From the NCBI GenBank assembly GCA_037976565.1, contig CP137684.1:22394233-22458232 (forward strand): 64,000 nt of DNA. The letters are read 5' to 3'. Numbering within the stretch: the stretch's first letter is position 1; the number at the start of each line of letters is the position of its first letter. The notes beneath the pieces were generated by a model, which had not been told where the DNA came from, did no database searches, and worked only from the letters and a program-made list of their open reading frames with translations. The stretch is from Mesocentrotus franciscanus (Eukaryota > Echinodermata > Echinoidea > Camarodonta > Strongylocentrotidae). This document shows positions 20,210 through 34,400 of this stretch, piece after piece. The position numbers and the translations under genes are program-made.

Positions 20210-23200
20210 TATTATTTATTGAAGTTGGAATGAAATGAGCTTATCTTATTTAATACTTTTTTCATGTTGTAGAATATAGTCCAGTAAAAGTAGCAATTTA
20301 TAGAAGGTAAAGGATTCTTGGAAAGCGCATGTGCATACATATGCAGAAAATGATATACTCCCCAAACTCAATTGGCATAACAGTGGCATACATAAATATT
20401 TCTCCAATATATTGCGGTTAAACAGAATACAGCCTAGGGCAGATAATAGCCATGCAGAATTACTGCATATTCCTGCGGGTCATTGTTTTTTTAGACATGC
20501 TTATGCCAGGCGCGACCATGAATTTTGAAAAGTTTACAGAGATGGTCGGACAGAATGTACAAAAGAGAGAGGGAGGACGGAACCAACTAGAGAGAGAGCG
20601 GGAAAGAAACAAATTTAGAATAGTAAGGCAAGAGAGAGAGAGACAGACAGACAGACAAAGGAGAGAAAGAGACAGAGAGTGGGGGGGGGGGGAGAAAAAT
20701 GAAAGAGAAAGAGCAGGGATGGGAGGGGGAAAGGTAACGATTATGAAATTGGGAATTAATTGCCCTCCTCCCCTGCCAAAACTCTCTCCCCATGTTTCAA
20801 CATGTTTCATAGCATTTATCACCGAGTGAAACCGTCGCCACACCCCTCCCCAACGACCCCAGAACCCGCTTTAAAAGGGGCTTATTATAAGTTAATTGCC
20901 TGCTGCCACCCCTCCCATTCTAAAACAGTGACGCCGCCCCAGAATGAGCTCACTCAAGCTCTATACGTCACAGGTAACATTCTGTGTGTTATCTTTATAT
21001 TGAGATGTAGAAATGAATAAATACAAACTAAAGAATACTAGTTATGTTTATTAGGCATGGAGGAATAGCAATGACGTGGTGTAGGCTAGCTGCGGATGAA
21101 CATGGGGGGGGGGAGGAGAGTATCGCCAACCCTTGGCATCGAAGGGCGCAAAAAGAGGGGGATTGCATGTTTAAATCTGTAGACACTTTTTTGGATAGGA
21201 CTATAAATCATGGGGGAACCAATGACTATAGATCTCCCATTTTTCTCCCTTTTAAATAAAAGGGCCGATTTGTTGGTCTCGCTCGCTGGCTGTCTGTAAT
21301 CCTAACAAAGTTGGCGATTTTTTTTATTAAAAAAGGGGGAAAGTAGGATTGAATGATATCTATAAATGAAAAAAAAATCAAAAATAAATACACCTCACAG
21401 ACAACATAATTATGGATAAACAATGGGTGAGATAAGGATAAAAGCCGAATTATTATACCAATTGCTTGCAGTACGTATTTGGCAAGTCAAGTTCCAATTG
21501 AGCGCTCGCTGCATGCGCTTTAATTTTTTCTCCGCGGTTGTAATTTTTTACGGAAATGCCCGTTTCCATGTAACAATTAGTACTGTTTCCTTTTTTCTCT
21601 CCTGTCTTTTCCACCTGTATATAGTATCGTCTGTAGTTATATTGTTACTGGACAACGAGGAAGGGCTGATTTAATTAGCTTTTGACAACATGCAATGTTT
21701 TCGAAACACATCAGTAATACTTTTGCAATTTATTGCGGATCTTCTACTTCGCTGGATAGATACCGAGTTTGTATCTGTATATAACTGGTGATTTGTTAAT
21801 TAAAATACGTGTAGATATGGTGAACATGCCCCATGATGCCGGCCCATGATTCTACTTGGAGTAAGAAATAAACAAAATTGACTGATCGACATTATGGAGA
21901 ATGCATGTGGCGTTGTCTGTTTTTTCAGCGTTGTATATTCTGGTTGCAGTAGGTAAGATATTTAGGTGATCTGCCGAGTAGCGTATATATAGCAGAGCAC
22001 CTTTTGATTTTGTCAGAATCAGTTTTTGTATTTTCTCGACTGAATTGATTTTATTTGCTTCATATCTCATGAATGACATGCTTCGTTAATGACGATGAAA
22101 TTATCACTACTTGTGGCATATATGCGTGATTATTGATCCTAACAAAGATTTTTTTTAAATTACTGATGCGTGACGTCATCTAGGCGCCATTTTGTTAATT
22201 TCTATTATCGACCATATTCATCGATGTCGTTTCTGAATGATATTTGATATGCATAAACTTGACGTCATATATGGGTAAACTTTTGGTTACACCCGTGTCC
22301 CTGCGCGAATCATTGGGGACGCGTACGCGTACTAATTAAACATTGGTCAAAATGCTACACGTTTATAGACCTTTTTGAACATTTTAAAAATTTGCGCACG
22401 GGGACCTTTGGGCGCGTGTTTTTGCGTGTGCCGTCCGTACTGAATGTAATAATTAAATTTTGTCACTTGTATTGTGTTGCTGATACTATTCTTAGCAATT
22501 TGAAATCACTTAAAGCAACTGTTGACCTCAATTTAGCCCAAAGACATTCGTTAAACCTCAAATTAGACGCAGGCGCGCGCATATGCAAAAATTGCCAAGA
22601 GTTGTTCAAATTAAAAGTATCTATTTCGAAATCCGCTGTAACTCTTCAGAATCAATGGCTTTATAATTACCCCAATATTTCTTTCATGTTCTGATAGGGT
22701 ATGAATTGGAGATGTGATGTCATGTATCACGTTAGCTGTTAAAATGCTTTGACGTGAACATAGTGCCACTTTAAGGAAAACAATTGAATTTGATTCGAAT
22801 AGGTAATAATTGCTGTTTTTGTTTTGAATATATCTCGTCTGATTCCCTAGCTACACTCGATCATGCTGTCTCCCTTATTTTATTGTGTTGTAGCTAAGAC
22901 TTATTTACTCTACAAATGTACTACGATTCAATTTTTGATCGGAAGAGGGGTTCATGGTTAAAATTCCGATTTAAATCTAAAAAGGCCGGGCTATTAATTT
23001 GAAGTCTTATAATACGGCCGGGGGGCATATATTATGCCCCCCTCCCCTAAGCCTGGATCTCGGCCGTGAAACGGCCGATCGCCGCGAAAATTTGCATGTC
23101 AAGTGAATTTAATTTTTTGAAAAATTCACTCATTTGCATATTTATGGTAATTTATGCAAATAAGGTCATAACATTCACCTTTTTACCCATAAATCATATA

Positions 23201-23440
23201 TTCTTTATATTTAAGCATTCTTTTTCACTACATGTATTCGTTAGACCATTTGAAACAATAATACGACAAAAAACTGGAAGAACTAGATTATTCCTTATGT
23301 TATCTCTTGTTTTGATAATTTCTTATGTATTTCATTGTTTTTTTAACTTATGTATTTCATTGTTTTTGTTGTTTTATTTCATTTCTAACTACAATTCAAC
23401 TATTTTGACACCCAAAACAAACATCTAAACTTTAAACAAG
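20210..23440. other. Intergenic DNA without a recognised gene
   Basis: Holds a purine tract (GAGAGA/GACAGACA, 20560-20730) with a G-run, and otherwise mixed AT-rich sequence. Reading frames are short with no recognisable domain. Confidence 0.55.
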
Positions 23441-23509
23441 ACCCAATAACCAATATGTCTTATCTCTTTTTAGGAAAAAAATGACATTTCCATATGTTTT
23501 GTACACAAA

Positions 23510-24745
23510 TCACGAAAATGAGCGATTTTCCCCAAAAGTGTCCCTTTTACTTTGAGAAGTGCCCCTAATAATTTGTAAAAGAGCCCCTTCAGCTTTGCAT
23601 CTCTGAAAAGTGCCCCTTTTATTTTGACACGTGCCCCTTTTCCTTCGACAAGTTCTCCATTATATTTGTTCTTTTTTTAAAGATGGAAAATATTAAATAA
23701 ATTGAATTGAATTGAATTGAATTTTCCTTTGCAATAAGTGTCCATTTTCCATTCTCATAAGTGCCCTTTTTAATCTCTAGTAGGTTCCCCTTTTCAGGTA
23801 CGAGAATTGCCCCTTTTACTTTGTAAGAAGTGCCCCTTCCCATTTTAATAGCTACCCCCTTTTTTAACTCGGATAAGCGCACCTTATATTTTCACATGTG
23901 CCTCTTTTCCTTTCTAATAAGTGCCCCTTTTCCTAATGATAAGTGCACCCATAAAAAAGAGTCCCTTCCCCTTCTCATAAATGCCCCTCTTCATCTTTGG
24001 TAAATGACCCTTTTTCAGGTACGAGAAGTTACTCCTTTTTTCACTTCAGATAAGTGTCCCCTTCACCTCCGATAATTGCCCCTATTCAAATCTGAGATAT
24101 ACTCGTTATACTTTGACAAGTGCCCCTTTTCCTTTCTAATAAATGTTTTTTTTTTCTTATAAGTTCCCCTGCCCCTTCTCATAATTACCCTTTTTCATTT
24201 CTGATAAGTACCCGTTTATTTAACCTTGTGCCTCTTTTTCTTTTCAATAAGAGCCACTTCCCCCTTCTCATAAAAGCCCCCTTTCACCTCCGATAAATGC
24301 CCCTATACAAATCTGATCGGTGCCCCTTTTCCTTCCAACTTATGCCCATTTCCTTTATTATAAGTGCCCCTTATTCATTCTCATCAGTGCCCCTTTTTCA
24401 TATCTGGTCAGTGCCCCCTTTCAGGTGCGATAAGTGCCCCTTTTCCTTTCTAATAAGGGACCTATTCCCTTTTCATAAATGCCCCTTTTTACCTCTTATA
24501 AATGCTCCTATCAAAATGTGATGGGTGCCCCTTTTCCGTCGACAAATGCCCATTGCCCATTTCCCATTCTCATGAGTGTTTTTTTTTCATCCCTGGTGAG
24601 TGCCTCTTTTTGTAGGTGTTAGAAGTGCCCCATTTTCACATCTGATAATTGTCCTTTGTACTTAGACACGTGCTCCTTTTCTTTTCTAATAAGTCTCTTA
24701 TCCATTTTGATAAGTGTGCCCTTTTCCTCTCATCATTAAACACGC
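23510..24745. repeat. AAGTGCCCCTTTT minisatellite (1.2 kb)
   Basis: About 35 to 40 degenerate units built on (G)ATAAGTGCCCCTTTTxC with a 25 to 40 base period. A (GAATT)n interruption lies near 23700. The consensus is clear although individual units vary strongly. Confidence 0.85.
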
Positions 24746-27183
24746 CCCTAATTTCAAGCGACTGAGAGAAAATTTCCCCCAAAGCTCACTCGCTACGCTC
24801 TCTCGCAGTTATAGATGATATAATCATGTTACTTATCAAAGGTCGTTTCAGTCTTCCGTTATGAGAATGTGCTTATAATCCCATCGGGATTGGTTTTTTC
24901 CTCTTTATAAGATGTAATTTTTTGCACTGCGACCTCACAAATCTTAAAATTGTTCGTCGCTTCGCTCGCTCGCACATGAATTTTCAGACCATCACACCTA
25001 ACTGCAAAGTATGATGCTTAAGCAATATCTTGTATGGTGTATAAAGAGAAAAAAATATTGAAATCATCCCTGATAATGTAATCACAATGTAGGGGTATAT
25101 ACCAATGTCTATAAAATTGTATATTTTCGCTTTGAGATTTTCCTTTGAAGGTGCCCTTTTTTGTTGGTTCCCCCCTCCCCACTTTGGAAGTCGCTCCGCC
25201 GCCCCTGAATAGTAGCATGTGTAAATACCTCTTCCACATATAGGTGTGAACAAGCCTTTAATAGCCACTTGCATAGACTTACTCTGGCAAAGTGTAAAAA
25301 CTGTACCTAAGTTGTTTATAAATGTGAACAAGACCTTTGTTCTACGAGAAAGACTGTGTGTCCTCGCACTGATAATCTACAGATACCAGTCTGTGGTCAA
25401 GCACGCAGGTCTTGTATCTCATGGGTCAAGGAAGGGATAGTAATTAGGCACAGACCCACATAGAAAATGTATTTTACTATTTTACAATCAGCAGATTAAT
25501 GATTGATGATTTAAGTACACATTTAATAGCTTAGAATACATTTTAATATATGTATATCTTTATTTATGAGGCTACAACAGATCATTTAGCTTAGTAATAT
25601 TAGTTATTTAAGAAAAAGGAATTTGAGTTTCGGGCTAAGATTATATTGTAGTTATGCTTTCTTTCGATAGTATTGAAATTGTGTAGCACAGACTATCATA
25701 ATTATACCCAAAACATGCGATAACACACGTACTTTCTCAACAATCGAACCTTCATTTTGATAATTTTAAATATGACACGAGATATAAAACATACCTGTAC
25801 GCAAATATTCCTAATTGACCTTATACACTAATCTTTATTTTTCACATATATGTTTGCGATTTCGTGCAAATATACCGATGTAAATGTAAATAAGTCCGTA
25901 GCTTTGATTAGATTATTGTGAAATGTATAAAATACCTAATTTTATGATAGAATGATACAATACACATGTTCAGTCAACTAAGGAATATCTTTTTTCCCCC
26001 AATGTAATCTATATAATCTTGTCTCCCTAACGTCGTATATATACAAATATACAATGGCACCTAAAAGGGAAGTGTTTTACGGGTCAGGCTATTCCATGAC
26101 CCATGTGTAAGGAAGAAATCCGTTTATGAGTTTTGCTGTAGCTGGGCCTCTTCTCACTAAATAGGAAACTTCCACAAACTTTTTAAAACCTTTCCCCCGA
26201 GGGAGGGGGGCGTTTTGATCGCTTCTTGGAATTATAAGTTTCATACAATTCTGTTCCTTTTCTTGCTCTCTCCATTCGATGTTTAACTATGCATCGTGGT
26301 AAATATTGATATATATTGACAATATCATTTGTACCTAAATCCAATGAAGCAGGTTAACATTCTTAGAAGAGTGACCAGGCGACCTAGGCTTATACCCGGT
26401 AGACGTGGCTTGGACTGAGAATTATTGTCTACACAAGGGTACTACACCACGTTGCCTTCTTTTCAACCGGGAATTCCATAAAGAAGACTTTGCAAAAATG
26501 TATTTTGCTGAGACATGCACGTTCCATGGACTGCAATGCGATGGATAAATACTGTTGACTGGAAATAATTCACCATCATCTTCACCTCCATTACCCTGAT
26601 CGCCATAGTCAATAAAATACTGTACACTCCATCGTCGTCGTCGTCGTCGTCGTCGCTGTTACCACAATTACGGTTATCTTCAGTCGGATTGTTGTACCAA
26701 CCTTTCCCCATTATCATTACCATACTTAGTGCCATCATCAGCGTTAATATTTGCCTTGATCATGAGTAATTCAATTATCAAAGGGTAGGAATCAGCATCC
26801 TCCACGCCTAGTTAGTATTTTATTTATTTTAATTAAGGAGAAATAAAGAGAGAAGCCTAACAATAGAATAGGAATGAGAAATATTTGAATTTCGTTGAAT
26901 ATGTGCATAACGATTCAGTATTTCAGTTAACTGCACAGGACTTTGGAACTTATTGAAAACGACAAAAATGACAATTACACATTGCGATTATGAATTTGAA
27001 AGAAAGGAAATAAGTGTAGTGTATACTAATGCTTGTAACATGCAGCATGCAACCGGACTATCTGCTACAAAAGATTTAGATTCTTAATCGTAACATTTCG
27101 AAGTCAAAAGTTGAAAGAGAAGTAGACGATTGCAAAGAACTGTGCTAGATAAGGATGTCTGGTAAACCGGTGCATCTTCAAGT
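24746..27183. other. Intergenic / 5' region of the ankyrin gene
   Basis: AT-rich unique DNA with a short (CGT)n run at 26631-26655. No TATA box or upstream exon could be assigned. An out-of-frame ATG at 27155 starts a 22-codon upstream reading frame that overlaps the main start; an in-frame TAA at 27163 precedes it. Confidence 0.45.
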
Positions 27184-30100
27184 ATGGAGGGCACAAATCA
27201 ACAGCTTCATGATGCAGCATTGAGGGGTAACATCAAAAGCGTCAACAAACTGCTAAAACAGGGTTGTAACATAAACCAGACAGACCGAGATGGAAACACA
27301 CCCTTACACCTGGCGGTCCATGATGGCGTGGAGAGCGGCTTCGAGTATATCATTAATCATAGAATTAATCAAAGACCTGAGGTGAATAAGGACGGTACGG
27401 TTACATTACACACTCCTGCTCCGAAAGGTAATCTTGATATCACCAAATATCTCATCAGTCAAGGAGCTGAAGTGAATAAGGGAGGTAAAGACGGTGTGAC
27501 TGCATTACACATTGCTGCTTACAAGGGTCATCTTGACGTCACAACATATCTGATCAGTCAAGGAGCTAAAGTCAATAAGGGAAGTCAAAACGATTGTACT
27601 GGATTCCGCCGTGTTGGTCCGGCTGTCACCAAATATCACATCCGTCATATAGCTGAGGTGAATAGGGGAATTGATACCGGTTGGACTGCATTACACGGTG
27701 CTACTCAGGAAGGGCATCTTGATGTCATCAAATATCTCATCAGTCAAGGAGCTGTGGTGAATAAGGGAGATAAGAACGGTTTGACTGCATTACACAGTGC
27801 TGCTCAGAATGGTCATGTTGATGTTACAAAATATCTTATCAGTCAAGGAGCTGAAGTGAATATGGGAAGTAAAGACGGTTGGACTGGATTACACATTGCT
27901 GCTCAGAAAGGCCATCTTGATGTCACCAAATATCTCATCAGTCAAGGAGCTGAGGTGAATAGGGGAAATGATAACGGTTGGATTGCATTACACGGTGCTA
28001 GTCAGAAAGGTCATTTTGATGTCACCAAATATCTCATCAGTCAAGGAGCTGTGGTGAATAAGGGAGATAAGTACGGTTTGACTGCATTACGCAGTGCTGC
28101 TCAGAATGGTCATCTTGATGTCACCAAATATCTCATCAGTCAAGGAGCTGTAGTGAATATGGGAGATATTGACGGTTTGACTGCATTACACGTTGTTAGT
28201 CAGGAAGGTCATTTTGATGTCACCAAATATCTCATCAGTCAAGAAGCTGTGGTGAATAAGGCAGATAATGACGGTTTGACTGCATTACACAGTGCTGCTC
28301 AGAATGGTCATCTTGATGTCACCAAATATCTGATCAGGCAAGGAGCTGAAGTGAACAAGGAAAATAATGGGGGTTGGAATGCATTGAATTGTGCTGCGTT
28401 AAATGGTCATCTTGATGTCACCAAATATCTGATCAGTCAAGGAGCTAAAGTGTTTGAGGGAAGTAAAGACGGCTGGACTGTATTACACGGTGCTGCTCAG
28501 AAAGGTCATCTTGATGTCACCAAATACCTCATCAGTCAAGGAGCTGAGGTGAATAGGGGAAATGATAATGGTTGGATTGCATTACACGGTGCTACTCAGA
28601 AAGGGCATCTGGATGTCACCAGATATCTCATCAGTCAAGGAGCTGAGGTGAATAGGGGAAATGATAACGGTTGGATTGCATTACACGGTGCTAGTCAGGA
28701 AGGTCATCTGAATGTCACCAAATATCTCATCAGTCAAGATGCTGTGGTGAATAAGGGGAACGAAGACGGTAAAACTGCATTACACCTTGCTGCAATCAAG
28801 AATCATCTTGAGGTCACCAAATGTCTTATCAGTCAAGGAGCTGAAGTGAATTTGGGAGATAATGACGGTTTGACTGCATTACACCTTGCCGCAATCAAGA
28901 ATCATCTTGATATTACAAAATATTTAATCAGTCAAGGAGCTGAAGTGAACAAGAAAATGTATGTGGGTTGGACTGTAATAACAGGTGTTTCGTTAAATGG
29001 TCATCTTGATGTCACCAAATATCTGATTAGTCAAGGAGCTGTAGTGAATAAGGGAAGTAAAGACGGTAGGACTGCTTTGCACATTGCTGCTGAGAATGGT
29101 CGTCTTGATGTCACCGAATATCTGATTAGTCAAGGAGCTGAGGTGAATAAGGGAAATAATTACGGTTGGACTGCATTACACAGTACTACTCAAGAAGATC
29201 ATCTTGATGTCACGAAATATCTGATCAGTCAAGGAGCTGAGGTGAATAAGGGAGATAATGACGGTGCGACTCCATTACAAAGTGCTGCAAGCAAGGGTCA
29301 TCTTGGTGTCACTAAATATCTCATCAGTCAAGGAGCTGAGGTGAAAAAGAGAAATGATTACGGTTGGACTGCATTTCATTTTGCTGTTTACAGAAGTCAT
29401 CTTGATGTCACCAAATATCTGATCAGTCAAGGAGCTGAGGTGAATAAGGGAGATAATGACGGTGCGACTCCATTACAAAGTGCTGCTGAGAATGGTCGTC
29501 TTGATGTCACCGAATATCTGATTAGTCAAGGAGCTGAGGTGAATAAGAGAAATGATTACGGTTGGACTGCATTTCATATTGCTGTTTACAGTAGTCATCT
29601 TGATGTCACCAAATATCTGATTAGTCAAGGAGCTGTAGTGAATAAGGGAGGTAAAGACGGTAGGACTGCATTACAGCTTGCTGCTGAGAATGGTCATCTT
29701 GATGTCACCAAATATCTGATTAGTCAAGGAACTGTAGTGAATAAGGGAGGTAAAGACGGTAGGACTGCTTTACACATTGCTGCTGAGAATGGTCATCTTG
29801 ATGTCACCGAATATCTGATTAGTCAAGGAGCTGGAGTGAATAAGGGAAGTAAAGATGGTAGGACTGCTCACATTGCTGCTGAGAATGGTCATCTTGATGT
29901 CACCGAATATCTGATTAGTCAAGGAGCTGGTGTGAATATTGGAAGTGAAGACGGTAGGACTGCATTACACAGTGCTGCTCAGGAGGGTCGTCTCGATGTA
30001 ACCAAATATCTCATAAATCAAGGAGCTGAGGTGAATAAGGGAAATAATGACGGTTGGACTGCATAACACAGTACTACTCAAGAAGATCATCTTGATGTCA

Positions 30101-31419
30101 CGAAATATCTGATCAGTCAAGGAGCTGAGGTGAATAAGGGAGATAATGACGGTGCGACTCCATTACAAAGTGCTGCAAGCAAGGGTCATCTCGATGTCAA
30201 TAAATATCTCATCAGTCAAGGAGCTGAGGTGAATAAGAGAAATGATTACGGTTGGACTGCATTTCATATTGCTGTTTACAGTAGTCATCTTGATGTCACC
30301 AAATATCTGATTAGTCAAGGAGCTGTAGTGAATAAGGGAGGTAAAGACGGTAGGACTGCATTACAGCTTGCTGCTGAGAATGGTCATCTTGATGTCACCA
30401 AATATCTGATTAGTCAAGGAACTGTAGTGAATAAGGGAGGTAAAGACGGTAGGACTGCTTTACACATTGCTGCTGAGAATGGTCATCTTGATGTCACCGA
30501 ATATCTGATTAGTCAAGGAGCTGGAGTGAATAAGGGAAGTAAAGATGGTAGGACTGCTCTACACATTGCTGCTGAGAATGGTCATCTTGATGTCACCGAA
30601 TATCTGATTAGTCAAGGAGCTGGTGTGAATATTGGAAGTGAAGACGGTAGGACTGCATTACACAGTGCTGCTCAGGAGGGTCGTCTCGATGTCAATAAAT
30701 ATCTCATCAGTCAAGGAGCTGAGGTGAATAAGGGAAATAATGACGGTTGGACTGCATTTCATATTGCTGTTTACAGTAGTCATCTTGATGTTACAAAATA
30801 TCTGATTAGTCAAGGAGCTGAAGTGAATAAGGGAGGTAAAGACGGTAGGACTGCATTACAGCTTGCTGCTGAGAATGGTCATCTTGATGTCACTGAATAT
30901 CTGGTAAGCCAAGAAGCTGAAGTGAATATGGGAGATTATGACGGTATGACTGCATTACACCTTGCTGCTCTAGAAGGCCATCCTGATGTCACCAAATATC
31001 TAATAAGTCAAGGAGCTGAGGTGAATGAGGCAAATAATGACGGTCGGACTGCATTACACAGTACTACTCAAAAGGATCATCTTAATGTCACGAAATATCT
31101 GATCAGTCAAGGAGCTGAGGTGAATGTGGGAGATAATTGCGGGAAGACTGCGTTACACCTTGCCTCTCAGAATGGTCATCTTGAAGTCACTAAATATCTC
31201 ATCAGTCAAGGAGCTGAGGTGAATAAGGAAGATAGTGACAATAGGACGCCTTTACACTATGCCGTTCAGAAAGGTTACATTAATATCGAGAAAGTCCTTC
31301 TGAAAGGAGGAGCACGCTCTGACACAGGAGACATTCAAGGACACACACCTCTCCAATTGTCTTCGTTCCTCGGGTACCAAGGCATCGCTGATCTATTCAT
31401 CGACCGCTCAAATTCCAAG
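27184..31419 (+). CDS. Ankyrin exon (about 43 repeats of 33 aa), interrupted by TAA at 30064
   Basis: A single 4.2 kb exon. After a divergent first repeat (QQLHDAALRGNIKSVNKLL) come nearly identical 99-base units of the form WTALHxAAQNGHLDVTKYLI-SQGAEVNKGxxDG. Repeat 5 (near 27600) is shortened and lacks the TALH helix start. Repeat 28 has lost one leucine codon (near 29875). Repeat 30 carries TTA to TAA (30064-30066); the frame stays open on both sides. The last two repeats diverge as in capping repeats. The exon ends in phase 0 at AAG|GTAAAA. The start is the first ATG after an in-frame stop at 27163. Ankyrin repeats form a curved solenoid that binds partner proteins. Confidence 0.9.
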
Positions 31420-34400
31420 GTAAAAATAGTAAAACACACTTTATGTCGAAATCATCTACCTTGATGTATTCAATACACGCATGTAGAATAACAAGTACTG
31501 AAATTCAATAAGCTGAATTTTAGGCATAGACTACCTATCATTATTTATTCAGACTTGACCAACTCGATTTTGTATCTCCAATATATATTCTCCAATATAT
31601 ATAATCATACGTAATTATGACACCAGTTAGACTTCAATGCTGTTTTTTATGTGTTTTATAGACAAGTTACAATGTTTCCTTAAAACGTATTCGAATCATT
31701 GGATTAAATTATTCACATGGCAGTACTTGTGTTCACAGAAATTTGGCTTTCCTAGCAATAAACAAAAATCAAATCTCAAGTTTTCATTCTGCGTATTTTC
31801 CTTTATCCAGCTCGCCCAGAAAGATTTAACTGATATCCATTTTGCCATACAACACGGTCACACGTCTGTCATTGAAAAGTTAGTTTCTGAGGGAGCTGAT
31901 CTCAATGTCCAGTCAACTGATGGCCAGACGTGTCTGCATAAAGCCATTAAACTCTGCTATAAGAGCGTGAAAATTGTGCAAGAAACTGACACACTAAGAA
32001 AGGTGAGTCATGCCCCAGTAACCCAAACGAGACCGATACCAGACCGACGTATAGGTCTGAAAACAAATTAACATTAAGGGCAAATTAGGGTCAGTTCTGG
32101 AGTCTACATGGAGTCGTTATGATTTGATTTGTTTTATTGTCCAAATAAATGGAAATTATTTTTTCACATGGTTACAAAGTATATAAAATCAAGCATAAAT
32201 CAATTGAACAAACTTCAAATTACACATTACTCATTAATCACCGAGTAAGTCATATTAATAATTCAAACTTAATCTTTAAGGAACCAATCCTAAATTCAAA
32301 AACAATAAATCATACTTTTAATTTTAACTATGTGATCACATTATCTCATTAATGACTGTATATTTAATTTCAATATCCATATATATATAATAATAATCAC
32401 TTTAAAATCATATTTTACATCAAAGTACAATTTATGAATCATAAACAAGTACAACAATTTACTCATATTAAAGAGAGCGTCTATTACAGTTACGTATGAT
32501 TGGCGGTCGCCAATTTGGTCTTTTCAACACCATCCCCCAGAACGCTATTCTGTCTTACACAATGTTCATTGTATAGACTTCGCACCATATGAGACTATTA
32601 AAAAGACTGAATAAAAATGTACCGCACACGCAATGAATGTTACATTTATACTAAAAAAGTAGCGTGAGAAAATATTTAAAAAACACTTATGTTTGATATT
32701 TTCCGAAATAGTTTCACAACAACATCATTAATATTAATCTAAACATGATTTAAAGCAATGTTTGCTGCATTCAGCACGAGAAAATTTTGTTTACTAATAT
32801 TTTCACGTATACATTTTAACCAAGCTCGCACTTCAACGCAACGCTGTTTTGCTTGGCAACACAACCAAAATGGCGACTTATACAGTGTTTGCCCATTGCA
32901 AGCTCGGTACACACATTTTATTTGACCAAGTTTGCCGTGTTGCTACACAATCAACAATATCAGATTTGTACAATTCAAATATTGAGAATCTCCCGGAGAA
33001 AGATGAGCTCAAAATTATAAAACTGAAATATTAACATCAGTGTTTATTAACTTGCCACTTTTATTTTTCTATGTCAATATGCCGTTCATTCAAATCAGGT
33101 TCTGAACATTCTTAAACTCATTTTAAAAGGTGCTGTATTTTAAAGCCAAAACACTTTCTGTCTTGGTCTTGCAAACATTCATTGCACATATGTTTTAAAA
33201 CATGATATTAAACTAGTGTTTTACCATATTAATGTGTTTTATTGACGTCGTATATTTTAATGCTTGACATCCCAATGAAATTATTTATTTAACTCCAAGA
33301 GGCAGCGTTAAACTATGCGTATAATGCTCATCCACCCTGACTAAATTGATGGACGATACTTTTCTTTAAAAAATAATTATATATCTGTGTATGTTTCAGA
33401 TCTCTGATGAACATTACAAGGGCGAACTACCTCCTGAGAAGGCCTTGGTGTTTTATCTTCTGGAGAATGGAGCCAAGTTAGATGTGAAGGATAAGACAGG
33501 CAACCTACCAATCCAGTATGCCAAGGACGAAGTGATCAAACAAATGATTTTGTCTAGGTGATTTTTTTTTTCAGGTCTAAAAAAATAACATTATCCCCAT
33601 CAGCAATGTCACTTGTAAGACAAGGCGTATTTCCAACTTCCTCCTCTGAGACTAGGTAACGGAATGAGATATTTTGAAATAGAAAAGTCCACTAAGTACT
33701 GTTATTGTAAATCTTAACAGTTGATCATATATTAATATATGTGTTATTCGGACAATAAAATTGTACATTATGCGACAACTGCGACAATTAATATGTTCGG
33801 GGCTATAAGTCAGGCCTACATGGTCGACTACTTCATCTTTGTTTCCCTTCTACTCTTCTACTCAGATAGACAGTATAGATTTTCTACCAAATTCGTTTAT
33901 ACGATATTATCTAACTATAGTTTTTTTAAAGTTTGTCTTTTGTGTGTATTGTATTTTACGACATTACCAGGTGCAAAGGTATGTATTATTTTCTTCTTTG
34001 AATGCGTAATGCTAAGATTAGAGCCTCATTTTTTAAGTAATAGGCCTCGATAAGCGTCTGACATTCAACAGTTGTTCGATATTTGCTATTATTATCTATA
34101 TAAGGCTTCCAAGTGGTACAATAAATCAGTGTATTTCATATCTTTAGCGCAGTACCCGGATGACTGATCAATATTGTTGTCGTATTGCTCAGTCATCCGG
34201 GACAATATATTGTTATATCACACTCAAAGCCATCCAATATTATATAAATATCATGTATGTTGTTTCATATGAGTGGAAACAAATAGTTTTCACAGCCCAT
34301 AGAAATGACTTGTTTACGTATGAATAATTTCAGATTACCTTCTTTAGAGGAGATCCAGTCTTATCGAGGTAAGAAAATCCTTCAAACACAAATAGCTTTT

